A DNA stretch of 64,000 nucleotides. Origin: Pinguiococcus pyrenoidosus (taxonomy: Eukaryota; Sar; Pinguiophyceae; Pinguiochrysidales; Pinguiochrysidaceae). Each line of letters begins with the position of its first letter. The first letter of the stretch is position 1. Location: positions 39,265 to 103,264 of the forward strand of contig JAAMXY010000156.1 of assembly GCA_019677205.1 (NCBI GenBank). Direction: 5' to 3'. Below are positions 11,124 to 23,316 of the stretch, piece by piece. Below the pieces are notes generated by a model. It was given only the letters and a program-made list of their open reading frames with translations, was not told where the DNA came from and did no database searches. The translations under genes were made by a program, and so were the position numbers.

Positions 11124-12667
11124 ATGCAGAGCAGCGACGATGATCGAGTGGCCGCGACAGCCACTGCGGCGCTGCGCTGCAAGTGGAGCTTCCGACGGAA
11201 CTTCCGAGTTGATGAGGACAGAGATCTGTGGGATTCGGCGGCGAAGGAATTCTGTCTAAAGAGCACTTCAGGCACTCCGCTGCTGCGCCTGCTGTACTAC
11301 ACGCGCTCTACATGTCTGCGGCGGCTCCAGCAGAGCTTCTGCGATCAAGTTGAAGTGCAGCAAGTGCTGATGTTGGGCGGAGGTGACCCCTCTGTTCTGC
11401 CTGCCGTGCGGCGAAACCTTCCAGTGAGCGAAGGTGGCTAAGTTGTCCGCGATGCTTTCTAGGCCTGGATCCTTGGGGATTGGCGCTGGCGCAGCAAGGC
11501 CTGTGTGTGACCGAGTGGGATTTGCCAGCGATCTGCGAGAAGAAGACAGCCTTGGCAACCAGGATCATGCAACTCGAGCAGCCGTCCGGATCAACGCGTT
11601 TCGGGGCCTGGAAATGCGAAGCTGTTGATCTTCGACAAGCGGAGGAGACGTCAGCCGCTCTGCACAGGCTGGCAGATGACGCCACTACAATGGTGATCGC
11701 AGAGTGCTGTCTCAGTTACTTGCAGCAGGACGTGCAAGATCATCTGCTCCGCGCGATTTCAACGCGATTCCAACGCGTCATCTTCCTGAGATTCGATCCC
11801 TGCGGCGCCGACACTGCTTTCTGGTCCAAGACGCGCACAGAGTTCGTGGAGCGGGGGTTGCCTCTTTTCGCTTGTGATGGCGTAGCGGGAAGACGGCGGC
11901 AACTCTTTGAGACCGGCTTCGTCCTTGGCCGGACGTGGGATCTGTCAGGTGCTGCGAAGTACCTCGTCGCGCTGGAGACGTGGGATGAGATCGCGCAGCG
12001 CGAGGTCTTTGACGAATTCGCTTCCTTGGTCTCCACCTTCGCCTGCTACGCCATTTCGGCTGCAACCAACTTTGAGATGGATCACGTCGACCATGGCCTT
12101 CGACGAAGCATCGAGATCGGCAACGCGACGGCGGGCGACGCAGAGGCAATCAGGACTCTGGTGCTGAATGCTTTCACTCCCTTCATGGAGGACAGCAGCG
12201 TGAAGAAGTACGTGCGGCGCAACGTGGAAAAAGACTTTAAATCCTCCGGACCGTTCTTCTCGACGTCGAGCGATGCCCGCGGTCCTCTTCTCGTCGCGCG
12301 GAGTTGTGAGGGCAGAATCGTGGGATGCGCCGGTCTGCTGCTCCGCGGTCCCCGAGAGGCGGAGCTGAAGCATGTCGCTGTAGCCGCGGATTATCGGCGA
12401 CGGGGAGTCGCCCGAGGGCTGGTTTTGGCAATCTTGCGACGGCAAGTAGAGCTGGTGGATCGTGGCGAAGTGGCTGCCGATTCCCGCGTGTACTTGACCA
12501 CCCTTGAGAACATGTCTGCCGCTCAGGCGCTGTACCTGTCTCTGGGATTTGAGAGGGTGCAGGCAGAGCAAGCCGCGTATCCCCAATTCCAGCTGACGGT
12601 GGAAGCGGCCCGGAACTTGATGGAGCAGCCAACAGGAGAAGACGATGGGCATCCAGCGATACGCTGA
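11124..12667 (+). CDS. Leucine-carboxyl-methyltransferase-like / GNAT acetyltransferase fusion
   Basis: Exons 11124-11423 and 11495-12667 (71-nt intron GTGAGC...GCGCAG) give 490 residues. The N-terminal ~300 residues match the LCMT/PPM class of SAM methyltransferases: a glycine-rich LMLGGGDPS loop, then EWDLPAICEKKTAL, equivalent to the family's vDfP...K motif across the splice, and VIAECCLSYLQQDVQ equivalent to the ADC(V)LSYL motif. Known members methylate the C-terminal Leu of PP2A (LCMT1) or act in wybutosine synthesis (TYW4). The C-terminal domain (about 305-480) is a GNAT N-acyltransferase: LLVARSCEGRIVGCAG, an acetyl-CoA loop DYRRRGVARGLV, and AAQALYLSLGF. The intron falls inside the methyltransferase part and the domain junction lies in one exon, so the fusion is not a product of gene-model joining. 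Substrates are unknown. Confidence 0.8.
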
Positions 12668-12728
12668 CTTCGTTTGAGGCTTTGCTCTCTGGGCCTTCGC
12701 TCTTCTTGTCCCTGCGTCTCTTCGTCCA

Positions 12729-12798
12729 CATCGATTCCACGTCGATTCCACGTCGATTCCACGTCGATTCCACGTCGATTCCACGTCGATTCCACGTA
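12729..12798. repeat. 11-bp minisatellite (CGATTCCACGT)
   Basis: Six to seven near-perfect tandem copies of an 11-bp unit in the 314-bp space between the convergent LCMT-GNAT and plastid GNAT genes. Confidence 0.95.
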
Positions 12799-12981
12799 AC
12801 CACTGCCAGCTGCTGCTGCTTTGCTGGAGAACTTCGCAAAGCTTTGTACATCAGCCTCTTAGGGTTCTGCCAGTGATGATTTGTTCGCTGTGCTAGATGT
12901 ACAACGCACAACGCACAATGCACAATGATTTCAGACCGGTCGGAGCACTGTCGCATCGTTGGGTACGCTTTCGCAAGCTTC

Positions 12982-14052
12982 TCATGTTTCTGTTTCTTCC
13001 GCCTCCTTTGCTTCTTCGGACGTCTCCGTTGCTTCCACGACTGGGTTGCGAACCAAGGGCGCCAGCTCCTTTCGCATGTAGACCACCCGGTCGCTGAAGT
13101 AGCGCTTCCGTCGCGGACCGGCCGAGGTGTCCTCCTCTATCGGGCCTCCGCTCCCCACGACCGCGAAGCCTGCCTCCTCATAGAGCTTCTGCGCCGCAGC
13201 GTTGTCCCTTTCTACCGCGACGAAGATCTGCGGCAGCTCCCATCTTCGCCGCACGAGTTCCCCGCAGACTCGCACGAGGCCCCGCCCAACCCCCCGTCGT
13301 CGGAAATCCCGGCTCACCACCAAGTTGGCTAGGAAAGGCACATTGTCCTTGCGCAGAGGTGTTCCCCGAATTCTGTCCTCTTGCGACTGCAGGGCCTCTT
13401 GCCACAGCGACGCCGTCCCAGGGTCTGCTGACGCAGCCTCGTCAGCCGCTGGAGCCTCCTCTTCTGCCGAGACCTCCTCCGGAGCATTGAGCGGCGACGG
13501 CAAGAGCCCCACTTCCACGAAGCCCACCACCTGCGCTCCGATCGTGGCGACCACCAGTGCATGCAGGAGTCGCTCTTCACCCGCCTTGGGCGACACCTGC
13601 GTCGCAATCAGACGCCGCGACAGCACAGCGCGGAAGCGAGTCGTCGCCGCCGTCCTCTGGAGCACTTGCCACCAGGAGAAGGGCCCGCTGAATGCATCTG
13701 CGCAAAGCTCGCTGATCGTCTGAAGCGAAATGAAGCACAACGAAATCGACCGAAGCCAAGGAAAGAGAAGCGGAGGCATAGCATTTCAGATCAGATCATA
13801 CCATATCAGATCATACCATATATCAGATCATATGATAGTATAGAGGCCACGCACCGTCAAATCGCTCACTGTGGCGCTTCGGAAAGAGAGTGGATCCTGC
13901 AGAGCGCTGCTGATCGTCGCCTGGCGTTCGAAGCTGCGCAGTCCAGGGCGCAAACTACCGCAGTACTGCCTCTGGAAGCGGCGATCTGCACGGAAGGCGC
14001 TGGAATTCCCAAGGAAACAAGCTAGCCACGCCGCCCACACCGCAACCTTCAT
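12982..14052 (-). CDS. Plastid-targeted GNAT N-acetyltransferase
   Basis: Exons 14052-13855 and 13719-12982 (135-nt intron GTGCGT...CTTCAG) give 311 residues. The spliced junction reads FRSATVSDLT|TISELCADAF, a standard GNAT start. The acetyl-CoA loop is DFRRRGVGRGLV and is followed by AVERDNAAAQKLYEEAGF. The N-terminus MKVAVWAAWLACFLGNSSAF|RADRRF looks like a signal peptide cleaved before a transit peptide at the AF|R motif typical of red-lineage secondary plastids, so import into the plastid is inferred. A disordered Glu/Ala insertion (about 135-165) sits between beta strands. Plant plastid GNATs of this type acetylate protein N-termini or lysines; the substrate here is unknown. Confidence 0.8.
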
Positions 14053-14328
14053 GCTTTCTGACCTCGGAAGTCAATGTCCGCGGCGTCTTCAGCTTCTTGT
14101 GCCGCTCTGGAGGGCCGAAAAGCCCTTTGGCGTGTGTGGACGCTCCGTACCGAAAATTCTCCCATATCGATATGTATCCCAAGCAAGGTCTGCTTCCGTA
14201 TCGATAGTTCTCCAGTTTTCAGTTCTGTGTTCTTCGTGGGACGCCGCAGAGATTGGGCAGACTTGGACTTCGGGCCTTTGGAAAGACTTGACTTCGCATC
14301 CTCTTCTCCCCCCATGGACAGGTAGAGG
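14053..14328. promoter_or_regulatory. Divergent promoter with CATATCGATATG palindrome
   Basis: 276 bp between two divergent start codons. It holds a perfect 12-bp palindrome (14163-14174, CATATCGATATG) and a second TATCGATA palindrome near 14200, about 30 bp apart; they may be binding sites for a dimeric factor. Confidence 0.4.
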
Positions 14329-15988
14329 ATGATCCGAGCGAGAGACAGCATTCCGCTGCTCCATGAGGCGGCAGAGGGTGAGGAAAGCGACTTCGATAGC
14401 GACCTCTCCAGCGACAGCCACCCTTCTCAAGGCCAGTCTGCTCCATTGAGTGGCGAGATCCTGCAGAAAAGGGCCGATGGAGAGACGAGGCGGCATCTCG
14501 CAGCCATGTTCTGCTTGGGCATGCTGAACAACAGCTCCTTTGTCATCATGATCGCGTCTGCCAAGAGCGTTCTGCCCGCGGACGTCGCGCTTGTCTACGT
14601 GTGTTCGTCACTTCCCAGCTTTCTGCTGCGCTTGTCTGCGCCATACTGGTTCGACAAGGTGACATATCGCGCCAGAGTGCTGGCCATGATCGTGCTCATG
14701 CCGCTGGGCTACACGGTGGTGGCTGCGGCGCAAGGATCGCCCATGGTACAGCTGCTGGGCGTGCTGAGCATCAGCGCGCAGCAAGGGCTTGGGGAATGCT
14801 CTGCCCTCGCGCTGTGCTCTCGCTTTTCCCATCGCAGCCTGACGATGTGGAGCAGTGGCACGGGCCTCGCAGGCCTCTTTGGCTACGCCTGGGTGCTGCT
14901 GCTCAACCAAGCGCTGGGCTTCGGCATCTCGACGGTCCTGCTCCTTGCCAATGGCCTCACAATCGGTAAGCTTTTGGCTTCGTGATCTTTTGGTTTTTGC
15001 AACGTAGAGATCTGTGAAGGACTAAGCCCTCAATGTCGCTTAGGTTTCCTGGCCGCGTGCATGTCCTTGAGTCGCCCCAGAAGCGTAGTCGAGACGACGG
15101 AGCCCGCGGGAGCGAACGGGCTTGCCGTCGGCAGCAGCGACGACGGCGAAGTTGTCCGCACTTCACTGACAGCGGCCGAGAGACTCCAGCTGACTCTCCG
15201 GCTCTGGCCCTGGATGGTACCGCTGGTTGTCGTCTTCATGGGTAAGTTCCGTGCACGCATTGCGCGGAGCGCAGCGTGTTGAAGCAACCTCGGCTCAAAC
15301 GAGACCTTGGCAGCGGAGTATGCCATGCAGAGCGGGGTGTGGAGCGCCATCGGGTTTCCCAGCTCGTCTGAAAGCGCTCGAAACCGCTTCTACACGTACG
15401 CCAACTCTTGCTACCAAGCCGGCGTGTTCCTGTCCCGCAGTTCCGGAACCATCTACCGCGCCACGACGCAGGAGTTGTGGTACATGCCCGTGCTTCAGGT
15501 GGAACATCCCCGCTGCAGCCATCAAGACTCGCAGCACAGGCTCATGTGAAACGCATTGCGACAGATGGCGTTGCTTCTGTTCTTCGTGGTTGACGCGCAG
15601 CTGGGGTTTTGGTATGACAACTCCTTGCTGGTCTTGTGCGTTGTGTCAGGTTTGTGGGTGGTCGCCTGCCGTCAGAGGCACGAGTCTTGGCCTCCGGGAG
15701 AAAGCGACTTACCTCGGACGATGCAGGACTGGCGGGTGGCATCACGTACGTGAACGCATACAGACTCATCCAGGAGAGCGTGGAACCCATGCTCAAAGAG
15801 CTGGCGACAGCCGGGGTAGGCCAATTGCCTGGCGTCGGGTTCGCAGCGCTTCGCTCCTCCTTACAACATCGCTTCGACTACTTTTGCAGGGTTCCATCGC
15901 CAGCGATCTGGGCACAGTCATGGGCGAGTTGGTGGGCCTGTTCATTCAGGAGCACCTGTACAGCGTCAAGGGCCTCCGGGACGCCTGA
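14329..15988 (+). CDS. CLN3: CLN3/battenin-family lysosomal membrane protein
   Basis: Six exons (14329-14965, 15044-15241, 15314-15498, 15565-15649, 15727-15815, 15890-15988) close in frame to 430 residues, close to human CLN3 (438). Family landmarks are visible: FCLGMLNNSSFVIMIASA in TM1, LPSFLLRLSAPYW, GLGECSALAL, LTMWSSGTGLAG, FMAEYAMQSGVW across an intron, FYTYANSCYQAGVFLSRS, and GLAGGITYVNAY across the last-but-one intron. About eleven hydrophobic segments are present, with an acidic cytosolic N-terminus (about 1-50). CLN3 acts in endolysosomal/vacuolar membranes in pH and glycerophosphodiester homeostasis. Introns are 65-78 nt; intron 4 has a weak GTTTGT donor chosen because it restores the GGITYVN motif. 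Confidence 0.92.
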
Positions 15989-16117
15989 ACGCAACCCGAT
16001 GGATTTGGCGCCAAAATTCAGTTCCTTGCAATGGTATAGCATATGCAAATAGAATTTGAGATCTAGATTAAAGTCTGCGGAATCCGGCAGATTTCCGTTA
16101 AAAGCCATCCAAATTTT

Positions 16118-17669
16118 GTGTTGCGCAGTACGAAACTTCACGCCTTCGTTCTTTGCCACACAATCGCATCATCCGGGCATGCGCACCACAGCGCGTCGGA
16201 CGAAACGCTAGGAGAGATGTCGGAGGACGCGTTTAGGACGCTGGGCAGAGTATCGCTCGGGAGCTCCGCCACGCCCCAGGCGTCTTCCGAACTTCAAAGC
16301 TTAAGCTTGCTTCCGGACTCGAGCGACATCGAGACACCGAGGACGGACACCACGCAAGCGGAGGACTCTTGCGACGGCGCAAAGGAGCTGGAGAGGACGG
16401 TGCTCGCGCTGCGGAGGAAGCTGTCGCACAGCGAGCGACGGAACGACGAGTTAGAAAATCGCGTGCGCGAGACGCAGATGGCCTTTGAGAAGGTGGCGCA
16501 CATCAACGAAGCGTTGGCCGACGCACAGAAGTAAGTGGAGGCAAACCAAAAAATGCAAAGCAAAACAAAAGCGTAGATGTTGGTTGAACTCCTCAGTGTC
16601 ATCCTGCTGAACACCCGCTGCGCTGGGTTTTTCTGATTTGGAAGAGAACGAGAAGAGAGATTGCGCCTTGCCATCGAAGATCGCAGCAAGGAGGTCACGA
16701 GACTAAGTCTGCTGAAGGCGGCCAGCGACCAGGAGTGCGGCAGATACCACAACCTGCAGAACCAGTACCTCAGCCTCTTCCGAGACCACTCGTATCTCAA
16801 GGCAGAGGTAAGCGGGTCTGGAACATGCCCGGTGGTCTACGGAGCGCTGATGGAGAGGACGGCGCCAGCACGATAAGGTCCGCGGAGACTTGGAGTCCCA
16901 GAGCAAGAAGAGGCGGCAGCTACAAGAAGAATTGGACAGAGTGTCCGGTAAGGAGGGCCGCGCTTCGGCAAGGAGCCAAGGCGGGTAACTCGACGAAGAC
17001 CTGATGAAACGATCGCTTGCTGTGACAGAGGAGCGACAGTCGCTGGAAGACATCCGGGAGAAGGCTTCCCATCGCCTCGAAACTTGCGGGGAGGCGCTTC
17101 AGGAGAGCCTGGTTTTTATGCAGAATCTGGGGTCTGCAATCCGCAGCGTCACACGAAGGATTGCGACGGAGCAGCCCGCTGCTGCCGGCACCAGCATCGG
17201 CACCAGTCCGGCAGCAGCTGAGGAGCAGCCGCGACCAAGGCTCGTTGGAACGACGTTTCCAACGAACGTGTGTGACGAAGCGAGCCTTATTAGATATGAT
17301 CTCGAAGATGCCGTCCAAGGCCTGTCGAGGACCATGAGCGAGGCAATGAGTCGGGTCCAGGTAGGGCGCCCCCTCTTCTCTGCCCTCTCGGCCGCCGCAC
17401 CAGCAACCTGAGCGGAGCGCAGTGGAGCTACCCTGATCTGCTTTAAATCTGATCTCATCTGAGCTTGGCTTACGTGGGTGTAGGCCGACGTCAACCAGCT
17501 GCAGCGGCGCCTTCAGAAAGCAAAGCTTGAGAACCACGAGCTGGAGTCCAGGATGAAGCTCGAGAACGAGGAGCTGGGGAAGCGCCTCGAGATCGCGACG
17601 TGCGCGATATCGACGCAGAACCGCATCCTGAAGCGTGTCATAGGTGGCCAGGAGAACCAGCCGCTGTAA
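16118..17669 (+). CDS. Coiled-coil protein, unknown
   Basis: Exons 16118-16530, 16645-16807, 16869-16947, 17029-17360 and 17484-17669 join in frame. The start could instead be the ATG at 16217 (MSEDAFRTLG), which has a better-looking protein start. The product is about 360-390 residues: a Ser-rich N-terminus, then long heptad-patterned helices (KELERTVLALRRKLSHSE, RQLQEELDRV, ADVNQLQRRLQKAKLEN) broken by an Ala/Pro-rich loop (about 275-310). No catalytic motif or family is recognised; a centrosomal, cytoskeletal or tethering role is possible but unsupported. The stop codon abuts that of RPB4 on the other strand. Confidence 0.65.
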
Positions 17670-18490
<821 letters not shown>

Positions 18491-19092
18491 ATCTGCCTCT
18501 CTTTCTCTCGCGTGGCGCCGATCTACACCGGCAGCCTGGCGCGAAAAGGTGATCAATTCACTGCTTGGATATTCGTGCAACGCATCATCACAGGACGGTT
18601 ACGTGAATAGTTTCCAAGTTGCAACCGTTTTCGTAGTGTAGTCCCAGGTACGTTTCGGAGGGTACTCTCGAAAGTCGAAAGTCGGAAGTCGACGGAAAAA
18701 AAATTGAAAGGGCAAAAAGGAAATGAAATCTCAAATCTAAGCGTGAACCAAAGGAACTTGATTGGACAGTTTGCCATATCTTCGATACTCCAAAATTTGA
18801 AAACGTCCCCACCGCGCCAGCTTCTTATGCCCTCGGAATTTCCACCCGCTATTCTCGCGCAACACAGCCGGATAAACCCGTTCTCGTCATCCGCTCTCCA
18901 ACTCCTCCGTTAAAAAAGGTCGGGCGCGAACGCCGCGCGGGTCATCGCTGTCAAGCGCTGTTCGTGGTTTCCTGTCCATCCGGAAGCGCTTTGGGTCCGA
19001 GAGGCGTTGGAGACTTGAAAGAGCGCGCTTGACCGAAGGGTTTTTGAGTGGTGGTCTGTTTTCGGTCCGAGCACTTTCGAGTGGAGTGAAGC
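18491..19092. promoter_or_regulatory. Divergent promoter region (RPB4 / SNARE)
   Basis: 602 bp between divergent starts. An A/T-rich stretch with GAAAGTCGAAAGTCG direct repeats lies around 18660-18740. Short frames here have no family match and no RNA gene is seen. Confidence 0.45.
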
Positions 19093-20164
19093 ATGTCGTC
19101 CACCATCGAGTTCTCCGCCAAGAACTATGAGGCGGACGTCAAGCGCTTCGTCACCGCGGTGGAAGCTGCGGAGCGGAAGGGCTCCATGAGCATTGAGGAG
19201 GCGCGGGAGTTGGATGCGCTTTTGAATGCTCTGGCGGGCAAACGGCGACAGCTGAAGACGGAGACGAGACTGCTGACCAGCCGTGACAAAGCCATGTGGA
19301 ACGGCAAGATCGACGACTTCGACGTCCCGCTCAAGGAGAAGAAGCCGACCTTCGAGAGACTCAAGCAGAACGCGGAGAAGTCCAGTCTCCTGCCCAAGGG
19401 GGCAGCAAGTAAGTGGAGCTCTCGACGCCAGCTTCTGCCGTCCACTCCACGCGACTTCTTATCGCTTGTTGCGCTCAGGGCGCAGGGGTGAGGATGACGA
19501 GTTCGCTGGCGGGAAGACCAACGACGAGGTGCTCGCGAACGCCACGGATATCCAGGTCAGCTGCACAGGACAGGACAGGACAGGACAGGACGGGACAGGA
19601 CAGGACACGAGCGGATGGACGGTGGAATAATCGCAGGCGGTTCCTCTGGAAACGACAGGACAAAACGGACGCCGCTGGTCGGCGCATCCTCAATACCCTG
19701 GCCGATGCGAACGCGGTCGCCGAAGAGACAGACGCGGAACTGCAGCGACAGGTGAGCAGGATATGGTCGACTGAATGGTGAGACGGATAGCGGCACGTGA
19801 CGGCGATGCGGTCCTTCTCAACAGGGTGAACAACTGCGGGATGTCCGGGACGAAGTGCAGCGAATCGACTCGCTTCTCGATTTCGCACAGTAAGTAGTTG
19901 TACTTGTAGTTTTCTTGTGCATCACATCTGCTCCTCACAAGTGCGGACGCGGACGCTAATGCTGGTGCTGATGCTGATGCTGCGAATTTCCGTAGGCATC
20001 TCGTTTCCACCGTTTCCAAGAGAATATACACGGATCGCATCTTGATGTGCTTCGCGTTGATCAACATTATCCTCATCATCAGCGCCATTGCCTATCTCGC
20101 CACCCAAGAGAATGGCCTCAGCAGCAACGATGAGGAACCCGAGCCATCGGAGCCGTCTGGATGA
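19093..20164 (+). CDS. Qb-like SNARE (NPSN/Vti1-type), tail-anchored
   Basis: Exons 19093-19408, 19479-19555, 19659-19751, 19825-19889 and 19996-20164 close to 239 residues. The N-terminal half is a helical domain (ARELDALLNALAGKRRQLK, then a WNGKIDDFD segment) like the Habc-type domain of NPSN/Vti1 proteins. The SNARE helix runs from about residue 135 (RRILNTLADANAVAEETDAE) through the zero-layer glutamine region (LQRQGEQLRDVRDEVQRID) to RHLVSTVSKRI, then a single C-terminal membrane anchor ILMCFALINIILIISAIAYL and an acidic lumenal tail of 18-20 residues. Such proteins drive membrane fusion in the Golgi/endosome or at the cell plate. Qb versus Qc is not decided from sequence alone. Intron 2 holds an AGGAC repeat. 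Confidence 0.75.
19563..19611. repeat. AGGAC/GGACA minisatellite in SNARE intron 2
   Basis: Eight or nine degenerate copies of a 5-bp unit (ACAGG) inside the 103-nt intron at 19556-19658. Confidence 0.9.
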
Positions 20165-20276
20165 CGACTTTGCCCAGTTAGAGAATCGCTAGGTCACGGG
20201 TGCTACGCGTTCTGCTTCTCCTCGAGCCGTGTAGCTGCACAGATCCTTCGGAGAGCACGCCTTCTGCAGAGTCGTA

Positions 20277-22406
20277 TTAAGGTCCCATTTCTTTACCTCC
20301 TGGGCCTTTGTGCAAACCGAGATCCTTGAGAAGCGTCTTCTTGTTCACCTGTGGCATCACCGCAGGTTTACGTGGTGGTCGTCAACTCCCCATCTTCACC
20401 TGCGACCTTGCTCACCTTCCCCATCGCGTTTCGCGGAAGAGCCTCGACCACGTAAAACACCCTGGGGACCTTATAGGCTGCCAGCTTGTCTTCCAGGAAC
20501 TCCTTCAGCTCGAAGACTGTGTGAGGACCTGCAGGAGACACGAAGGATACGAGAATCAGTCACAAACCGCTCCGACGACGGTTTCATGCCAAGGGGTTCC
20601 TTTGCTGCGGCCCGCGCACCGGCTTCCGAGCTTCTCTTGCTCGCCACCGCCGTCACGACTTCTCCCCACGTTTCGTGGCTCTCTCCGACAACGGCGGCCT
20701 CGAGAATGTTGGGGTGCTCGAGCATGCAGCGCTCGATCTCCAAGGCGCTGATTTTGTAGCCCGCCGACTTGATGATGTCCACTGAAGCTCGGCCCGAGAT
20801 CTTGTACGAAGCCTGGCCGTCTCCTCCCGCTGGCGAGGGATCATACACGGCGACATCGCCAGTCTTGAACCATCCATCGGACGTAAACTCCTTCGCCGTC
20901 GCCTCCGGGTTGCGCCAGTAACCCAAGCTGAAGACTTGGGGCCCCTTCAGCTGCAACGCGCCGGCTTCGCGGGGCATCGTCGCCGTGCCCTCCTCCTCGT
21001 CGACCACGCGCACCTGCATGCTTGGGAAGGGCTGGCCAACATAGCCTGGCAGGCGCGGGCCACGGACGGGATTGCCGAGCGCCATGCCCACTTCCGTCAT
21101 GCCATATCTTTCCAGCAGCGTGTGCCCTGTCAGTTGCCTCCACTTCTCAAACACGGGCTCCGGCAGCGCTGCGGAGCCGCTCACCATCAGCCGGATGCTT
21201 CGCAGGCCCCGCTGAACGTCTGGTCGCACCCTCCCCCCTGCAGCGTCGAGGGGAATCGCTTCAAGCAGCTTGGCATAGATCGTCGGCACCGCCATGAACA
21301 CTGTCAGGGGCGGTTGAGGCTGCGAGATGCGCTGCCAGATGCCCGCTGGATCTGCTCCGCAAGCGCTGAACTCCACGGTGGCCCCCGCCCAGAGACCGCA
21401 GTACAGCTTGTTGACGATGCCTGCGGAGGCGAACCCCGAGGTCAGGTTGGCAAGCACCAGCGGCGTCCAAGGCATCGGTACGATACCATGGATGTGATGC
21501 AGGGGGAGGAAGTGCAGAATTCGGTCGGCATCGGTCCACTCCCAGGCCTCCACCAGCGAAGTGATCTGCGCGGTGACGTTGCCATGCGAGTGCAACACGC
21601 CCTTGGGACGCCCTTGAGAATCACCGGAGGCCAATCTGCTGAGACGAGCTGTCCGACGCCGGCGCGAAGCAAATTAAGCAGAAAGCACCTGTTGTTCCGC
21701 TGGTGAAGATCATGAGAGCCGCATCCGCATCCGCGACCTTGGACGTGAAGTCGGCTGCGCACTCCGCCTCCGGCTCCGCTGCGGTGTCGCGAACGATCAC
21801 GCGCGGCGGTTTCCGCCCGTCTGCGGTGTCCGCAATCGCGTTCGCCTGCTCACGCAATGTGCTCGTGGTGATGACGACGTCTGCTTCCGCATGCTGCACC
21901 TGGCGACCATCTTGATTTGTTGGGAATCGCTGTGCGCCAGGACCGCGAGCGAGGATCTTACAACATACGCAGCTTCTGCAACGGGGTTCTTCGGATGAAG
22001 AGGCACCGCCACCCCTCCGGAGAGCCACGCCGCCAGCGTCGCGATGGTGTACTCCGTGCCGGAGTCGCAGAGAATGGCCACCCGAGGGCCGATCCGCCCG
22101 CCAGCTACGTGATGGACGGTCTCCTGTTTAGGGGGTTGTTGGTTTGGTTTCGTGGGCTCCCTTTCTCCGAGTTGGAGCCCTCCACCGATGTCTCTGCGTC
22201 ATATCAATGGCTACGAGAGGTTGGTGAGCTACCTGATTATAGCCATTCTGTAAGAACGGCGCCAGAGCCTTTGCACGAAGCAGCAAAGCGTCGTAGCTGA
22301 CTTTCAATCCGACGCGGGGCTCTCCCAGCGCGATCTTCGAGCCCCCTCTCGCCACGCGCTCGATCAGAGGACTCGACTGCGACGCAGAGTCAAGGGGCAT
22401 CAGCAT
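20277..22406 (-). CDS. Acyl-CoA synthetase, malonyl-CoA synthetase (ACSF3)-like
   Basis: Six exons on the minus strand: 22406-22233, 22123-21962, 21893-21689, 21612-20621, 20529-20416, 20348-20277, giving 572 residues (ACSF3 is about 576). The AMP-forming motifs are present: IFTSGTTG|RPKGVLHSH across an intron, HTLLERYGMTEVGMAL, GWFKTGDVAVYD, KISGRASVDIIKSAGYKISALEIE, and the catalytic C-terminal lysine in RNAMGK|VNKKTLLKDLGL, rebuilt over the last intron exactly as in ACSF3. The enzyme family activates malonate (and methylmalonate) to the CoA ester for mitochondrial or plastid fatty acid synthesis. No clear organelle presequence is visible at the chosen Met; an upstream exon cannot be excluded. 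The frame changes at the 68-nt and 76-nt introns are splicing, not decay. Confidence 0.87.
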
Positions 22407-23316
22407 GTGGCTCAGAATGCTCGGTGCACGATCAAATCCATTGAGAAGTGGTAGAGAGGTAAAGATATACATACAGTATATCTATATATACACATGTATA
22501 TGGACAAGGAAAGCAACACAAAAGCAGAACCTGAAAAAAGCGCTTGCGAGGAAACACGCGACTTCCAGCTCGCCATGCACATAGGAAGCTCGCCATCCAC
22601 CTCGGATGCCGCGTCGCTCTGCTCCTCTCAGCCACGGTGCATGGCAGAGCGGCCGGCAGATGAGCTGTTGGGAAAGGGGAGGGGGGCTGTGTATATTGAT
22701 CGTAGTGCAGAGTTGCGGCGAACTTCGCGCCAAAGCCTCTCTATGGGTATCCTTTTATTGTCTTATTGACATAATAAATACCGTCCACCTTCATTCCGGA
22801 AATAGAAGCTCGCAAGCACTGCTGCCGTAAACAAGGCGTTGACATCGCGAGCAGATCTAGAGCCAATCAAATGATCTAGCTTCCAGCCGTTGTCAACATG
22901 GTTGGACAAAAGAGATGAAGTTCAACATTCTAAAATATGTAGGGCACCGAACCGACAGCATCGGCAACCAACTGCGCTCGAAAGGGATTGGATAGATGCC
23001 AGGCCCTTCCAAGCAACCATTGGCTTACGGGCTTAATTATATTCTAGTTGCATTCGCGTCTTCCCGATCGATGGCCCGTATTCACCCGCTTCCGGCTGCG
23101 GATCCCTTATCGCCTTATACCTTGCCTCAACATATAAGATATAAGAAGTCCAACCCAACAAGCAAAGAGCAACGCTCTGGATTCTCTCGTTTTTCACGCG
23201 TCGGTGCCACACGCGTTTGGGCTGAATTGAGCCCCCCTTCGAATCCCAAGCGAGCTGCCGTTTTGGCGCCTTTTGCTCGTGTGGAGGCAGCAGTCGCAGA
23301 TCTTTGAAGTCGGATC
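22407..23316. promoter_or_regulatory. Divergent intergenic region (ACSF3-like / AOX)
   Basis: 910 bp between divergent start codons. It has TA-rich patches (22450-22500 and about 22745-22790) and a CTTATACCTTGCC/ACATATAAGATATAAG stretch near 23115-23150 that could be a core promoter. Short frames show no recognised family. Confidence 0.4.

Noticed and set aside
21613..21962. Apparent frameshifts in the acyl-CoA synthetase suggesting a pseudogene
   Set aside because: Introns of 68 nt and 76 nt with GT-AG ends restore AEAAYV|HAEADVV and TSGTTG|RPKG exactly, so the gene is intact.
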